From NCBI GenBank assembly GCA_045106855.1, contig JBGCFI010000033.1, forward strand, positions 62,001 through 126,000: DNA of 64,000 bases. The letters are read 5' to 3'. Within the stretch, counting starts at the first letter, position 1. Each line of letters starts with the position of its first letter. The notes beneath the pieces were generated by a model. The model saw only the letters and a list, made by a program, of their open reading frames with translations. It had not been told where the DNA came from and ran no database searches. Both the position numbers and the translations under genes were made by a program. Source of the DNA: Granulosicoccus sp045106855. GTDB taxonomy: Bacteria; Pseudomonadota; Gammaproteobacteria; Granulosicoccales; Granulosicoccaceae. Shown here piece by piece: positions 61,144 to 64,000 of the stretch.

Positions 61144-62376
61144 TTAGATGCCCGTGATGATGTCGTCTACCTTCAACGGACGCGTCGATTCCATGACTAG
61201 TGCATAGCTTACCTTGTCAAAGGTCTTGAAAACCATCAAAACGCCGGTTCGCTGGTTTGGCAACCGTACATGCTCCCAGCCCAGTCTGCCGGACTTGTCG
61301 ACAACGCTCTTGCCACGCGTCTCCACGGCCAGCACGTCGCCCTCCTGAATACTGGAGTTCTTGCCCACGTTGAGAACGACTACCTGGTTACGTCCAGTTT
61401 GAGCAATTGCGTCCACCAGAGAGACGATTCGTGCCTCTCCACGCAGTTCTGGCATACGCGGGGTATAGGTGTGCGTAGTCGCAGTGGAGCTCAATGGCAG
61501 AAGAACGTCACCGGCAATGGTTTCCATTTTGTTGGTGGTTAGACCCAGTGTTGACGGGTCACCGACGCTCAGTAGTTTGGCATCGGATACATGCATCATT
61601 TCATAGCCAAGAAGAGCGCCGTTGACGGGATCAATCAACGCTTTGTTCTTGCGGAATACACCATAGCCTGTCTGATCGCGATTTATACGTCCACGCACAT
61701 AAATCTTGCTTCCGATTGAGCTGATGAGCCGCTCATCGTTGTTGCCGATCACGTAGGGAGCAGCCTTGATGATTTTACTGTCGACGACTCTCGGATGAAC
61801 CAGAAATTGTGAAATATCAGCGCCGGAAATAGTCGGAATAGCGTCATCCAGCGATTCGGATCGAACCTTTGGCTGCAATTTAACCCGAGTGATACTGCTT
61901 ATTGAGGTAGGTGTTGCGGCTCCAAGACCCGGCTCGCCAGCGCTTTGAGGAATCGTTACGCCTTTGCGAGTGAGTGACAGAGTCGGTTTGCCGTTGACAT
62001 ACTCCAGAGCCAGTACATCGCCAGGGTATATCAGATGAGGATTGTAGACTTGCGGGTTGTAGCCCCAGATTTCAGTCCAGCGCCATGGCTCCTTCAGAAA
62101 ACGGTCTGAAATATCCCAAAGGGTATCGCCTCGGACAACTTTGTAAACTTCCGGTGCATTCGTTTCCACCAACCCGGAGTCGATGTAGACGCGGGGCACC
62201 ACTTGGGTCGCATGCAGATTCTTATCGTCATCGGCGCGGTAGCGTTCGCTAACTGACGCTTCAGGAACTACGGCCATGGCGGAGGGTGCTTGTCCTGTCG
62301 AGCAGGAAGCCAGGATTGCTGACAGACTGACTGCCAGAGTCAAGCGTGCAGTCGTTGTAGTCATGTTTAGAGCCAT
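61144..62376 (-). CDS. LysM-domain lipoprotein
   Basis: From ATG 62376 the 410-residue protein has a lipoprotein signal (SLSAILASC, lipid Cys near 25). A LysM domain of about 50 residues near 78-125 follows (YKVVRGDTLWDISDRFL, YPGDVLAL), which binds peptidoglycan. A long C-terminal part is unassigned, with strands such as VRGRINRDQTGYGVFRK and LNVGKNSSIQEGDVLAVE. It is orthologous by place to the LysM proteins encoded before dprA in many gammaproteobacteria. The alternative TTG at 62412 would put the signal peptide internal. The divergent gene is def. Confidence 0.9.
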   Translation of the reverse strand: MALNMTTTTARLTLAVSLSAILASCSTGQAPSAMAVVPEASVSERYRADDDKNLHATQVVPRVYIDSGLVETNAPEVYKVVRGDTLWDISDRFLKEPWRWTEIWGYNPQVYNPHLIYPGDVLALEYVNGKPTLSLTRKGVTIPQSAGEPGLGAATPTSISSITRVKLQPKVRSESLDDAIPTISGADISQFLVHPRVVDSKIIKAAPYVIGNNDERLISSIGSKIYVRGRINRDQTGYGVFRKNKALIDPVNGALLGYEMMHVSDAKLLSVGDPSTLGLTTNKMETIAGDVLLPLSSTATTHTYTPRMPELRGEARIVSLVDAIAQTGRNQVVVLNVGKNSSIQEGDVLAVETRGKSVVDKSGRLGWEHVRLPNQRTGVLMVFKTFDKVSYALVMESTRPLKVDDIITGI

Positions 62377-62513
62377 GCTGAGGAACTCTCCCTCGTTATT
62401 CGGTGTTATCAACCGGATGAATCGGCTGTGCTGAAGAAACCTTGATATGCAAAGGCGATGCCTTGTCTGTGGCTGGTAGAATCACGGTCCCGACCATTGC
62501 TGGAAACCGTCCT

Positions 62514-63053
62514 GTGTCACTGCTTGATATTCTGTTCTACCCTGACCCACAGCTGCGCCGGACGGCCGCAGGGGTGAAAAATGTTGATGGCGAGGTGGCA
62601 ACGCTTGTCGACAGTATGTTCGAGACGATGTACGACGCCCCCGGAATCGGGCTTGCTGCTACACAGGTCAACGTTCATCAACGTGTTGTTGTTATTGATG
62701 TTTCTGAAGAAAATGACACCCCTTTGACGTTTATTAACCCGCAAATTCTGCACAGTGAAGGTGTAGGCGAAATGCAGGAAGGCTGTTTGTCTATTCCCGG
62801 TGTTTACGAAAACGTGAAGAGGCCCGCTGAGGTCCGGATTGCTGCCATTGACCGGGAAGGCAATCCGTTTGAAATGGATGCTGACGGGCTGCTTGCGGTG
62901 TGTATCCAGCACGAAATAGACCATCTGGATGGGAAGCTTTTTGTGGATTACCTCTCGGTTTTAAAGCGAAATCGTATCCGTAAACGTATGGAAAAATGGA
63001 TTCGTGACGGCGCAGATCCCGATGACTTACCTGAACGACCAGAGCGTGCCTGA
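62514..63053 (+). CDS. def: Peptide deformylase Def
   Basis: Def removes the formyl group from the N-terminal methionine of new proteins. All three metalloenzyme motifs are present: GIGLAATQV, EGCLSIPG and the HEIDH of CIQHEIDHLDG. Homology starts at SLLDILFYPDPQLRR just after a GTG at 62514, which gives 179 residues; starts further upstream (62442) would add a non-conserved leader inside the divergent promoter region. It is followed after 45 bases by fmt, whose enzyme adds the formyl group. Confidence 0.95.
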   Translation: MSLLDILFYPDPQLRRTAAGVKNVDGEVATLVDSMFETMYDAPGIGLAATQVNVHQRVVVIDVSEENDTPLTFINPQILHSEGVGEMQEGCLSIPGVYENVKRPAEVRIAAIDREGNPFEMDADGLLAVCIQHEIDHLDGKLFVDYLSVLKRNRIRKRMEKWIRDGADPDDLPERPERA

Positions 63054-63098
63054 TTCACCGACCTTCCGAATTCAACCAAACCACTGCCGGCACCTGTC

Positions 63099-64000
63099 AT
63101 GAACTGTGAGCGTCTGAAGGTGGCATTTGCAGGAACACCAGAATTCGCGGCGGTGGCGCTCGATGCCTTGCTTGAGAGCAGTCACGAGGTTGTGGGGGTG
63201 CTTACTCAGCCCGATCGCCCGGCTGGCCGAGGCCGCAAGCTGACCCCCGGAGCTGTTAAAAAGCGTGCGGTAGCGGCGGGTGTGCCCGTACAGCAACCGC
63301 TGTCGCTAAAAACTGCCGACGCTTTACAAGCCTTGCAGTCTCTGCGCGCCGACGTACTGGTTGTTGCCGCGTATGGGTTGATTCTGCCCAGGCCAGCGCT
63401 GGATATGCCGACGCTGGGATGTCTGAATATTCACGCATCGCTGTTGCCGCGCTGGCGGGGAGCTGCGCCTATTCATCGCGCGATACTTGCTGGCGACCGG
63501 GAAACCGGGGTTTGTATCATGCAAATGGACGAAGGCCTCGATACAGGCGATGTGTTGCTGGAGAGACGCTGTGCCATTGGCCCGGATGAAACCGTTGCGC
63601 AATTGCACGATCGTTTGGCGCAATTGGGCGCACAGGCACTTCTGGATGCCTTACCCGCACGTTGCCGAGACGAATTAGAGGCAACCGTGCAAGCCGAAAC
63701 AGGGGTCACCTACGCTGAGAAGCTTACCAAGGCGGAAGCCCGTCTTGACTTTAACCTGCCGGCAGAACAAATACATCGGCGGGTCAGAGCGTTCAATCCC
63801 TGGCCGGTTGCAGAATCCATGCTTTGTGGTCAGCGAGTTCGATTCTGGCAAAGTCGCATGGTCGACGAACAATGTCAGGATATGCAGGCTACGCCCGGGA
63901 CGATAGTGCAGGCAGGCTCTGAGGCTATTAGGGTGCGCACAGCTGATCGGGATATTGAATTCTTGCAACTCCAATGGCCTGGAAAAAAATCCCAGAGCGC
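63099..64000 (+). CDS. fmt: Methionyl-tRNA formyltransferase Fmt (3' end outside window)
   Basis: Fmt formylates initiator Met-tRNA with 10-formyl-tetrahydrofolate. The ATG at 63099 opens a frame that stays open to the right edge, about 300 residues of an expected 315 or so. Family motifs are KVAFAGTPEFAAVALDAL at the start, TQPDRPAGRGRKL, the catalytic region NIHASLLPRWRGAAPI with Asn/His and the loop Asp, IMQMDEGLDTGDVL, and the linker into the C-terminal tRNA-binding domain (AEARLDFNLPAEQIHRRVRAFNPWPVA). The def-fmt pair is common in bacteria. Confidence 0.96.
   Translation, partial: MNCERLKVAFAGTPEFAAVALDALLESSHEVVGVLTQPDRPAGRGRKLTPGAVKKRAVAAGVPVQQPLSLKTADALQALQSLRADVLVVAAYGLILPRPALDMPTLGCLNIHASLLPRWRGAAPIHRAILAGDRETGVCIMQMDEGLDTGDVLLERRCAIGPDETVAQLHDRLAQLGAQALLDALPARCRDELEATVQAETGVTYAEKLTKAEARLDFNLPAEQIHRRVRAFNPWPVAESMLCGQRVRFWQSRMVDEQCQDMQATPGTIVQAGSEAIRVRTADRDIEFLQLQWPGKKSQS

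Overview
The window is a contiguous piece of a bacterial chromosome with dense, mostly housekeeping genes and no sign of phage, insertion sequence, CRISPR, rRNA or tRNA. The gene content points to a gammaproteobacterium outside the Enterobacterales: fabA-fabB, dusB-fis, aroQ-accB-accC-prmA, tsaC/topA/dprA/lysM divergent from def-fmt, dsbD-fxsA-groES-groEL, Tag, HemB, aerobic HemF and SrkA. A CIRCE operator in front of groESL, a secreted double GH16 enzyme and a cupin of the DMSP-lyase family fit an environmental, perhaps marine, lineage. I cannot name the genus. GTG and TTG starts are frequent.

Layout. 1-6481: accessory carbohydrate region, with the end of a malectin-domain protein, a gene-poor 1.2 kb gap, and a 1389-residue secreted protein carrying three repeated modules and two GH16 catalytic domains. 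6547-15072: nitronate monooxygenase, a GH63 glycosidase with a small HNH protein behind it, an AlkA-type glycosylase, an MFS transporter and a DsbD with a duplicated alpha domain. 15356-18251: fxsA and the CIRCE-controlled groESL operon, closed by a hairpin. 18326-21753: a GGDEF-EAL protein, Tag and a DUF924 protein. 22090-25262: bioY, a DUF4197 lipoprotein, fabA and fabB, closed by a strong terminator. 25320-33634: a chemotaxis cluster, with an MCP divergent from cheY, a CheX-like gene, cheA, cheW, a STAS gene, cheR and cheB. 33654-34646: SrkA kinase without a normal start codon. 34843-39470: aroQ-accB-accC-prmA-DUF3426. 39765-42822: dusB, an extended fis, and purH. 42856-45942: a CPBP protease-like protein, an OmpA-family protein with 14 hexapeptide repeats, and hemB. 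46258-50239: an anchored OmpA-like protein, aroE, DUF192, a class IV aminotransferase and an aldo/keto reductase. 50308-55590: small metabolic genes (thioesterase, Nudix, DMSP-lyase-family cupin, DUF1868, glutaminase, GFA protein, FAD oxidoreductase). 55738-62376: minus-strand run lysM-dprA-topA-tsaC-hemF. 62514-64000: def and the start of fmt, cut by the window edge.

How the parts fit. Biotin uptake (BioY), the biotin-carrying AccB, AccC, and FabA/FabB all serve fatty-acid synthesis. AroQ and AroE are two steps of the shikimate pathway, and HemB and HemF two steps of heme synthesis. The chemotaxis block is a complete adaptation circuit: the MCP ends in a W-x-x-F tail of the kind that tethers CheR and CheB, and both enzymes are encoded nearby. 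No wholly new system is evident. The best leads are architectural: tandem GH16, doubled DsbD alpha domain, SrkA without an ATG/GTG/TTG start, the CheX-like and STAS genes in the che operon, the Fis N-terminal extension, a TopA with a lysine-rich tail instead of zinc fingers, and the OmpA repeat tract.
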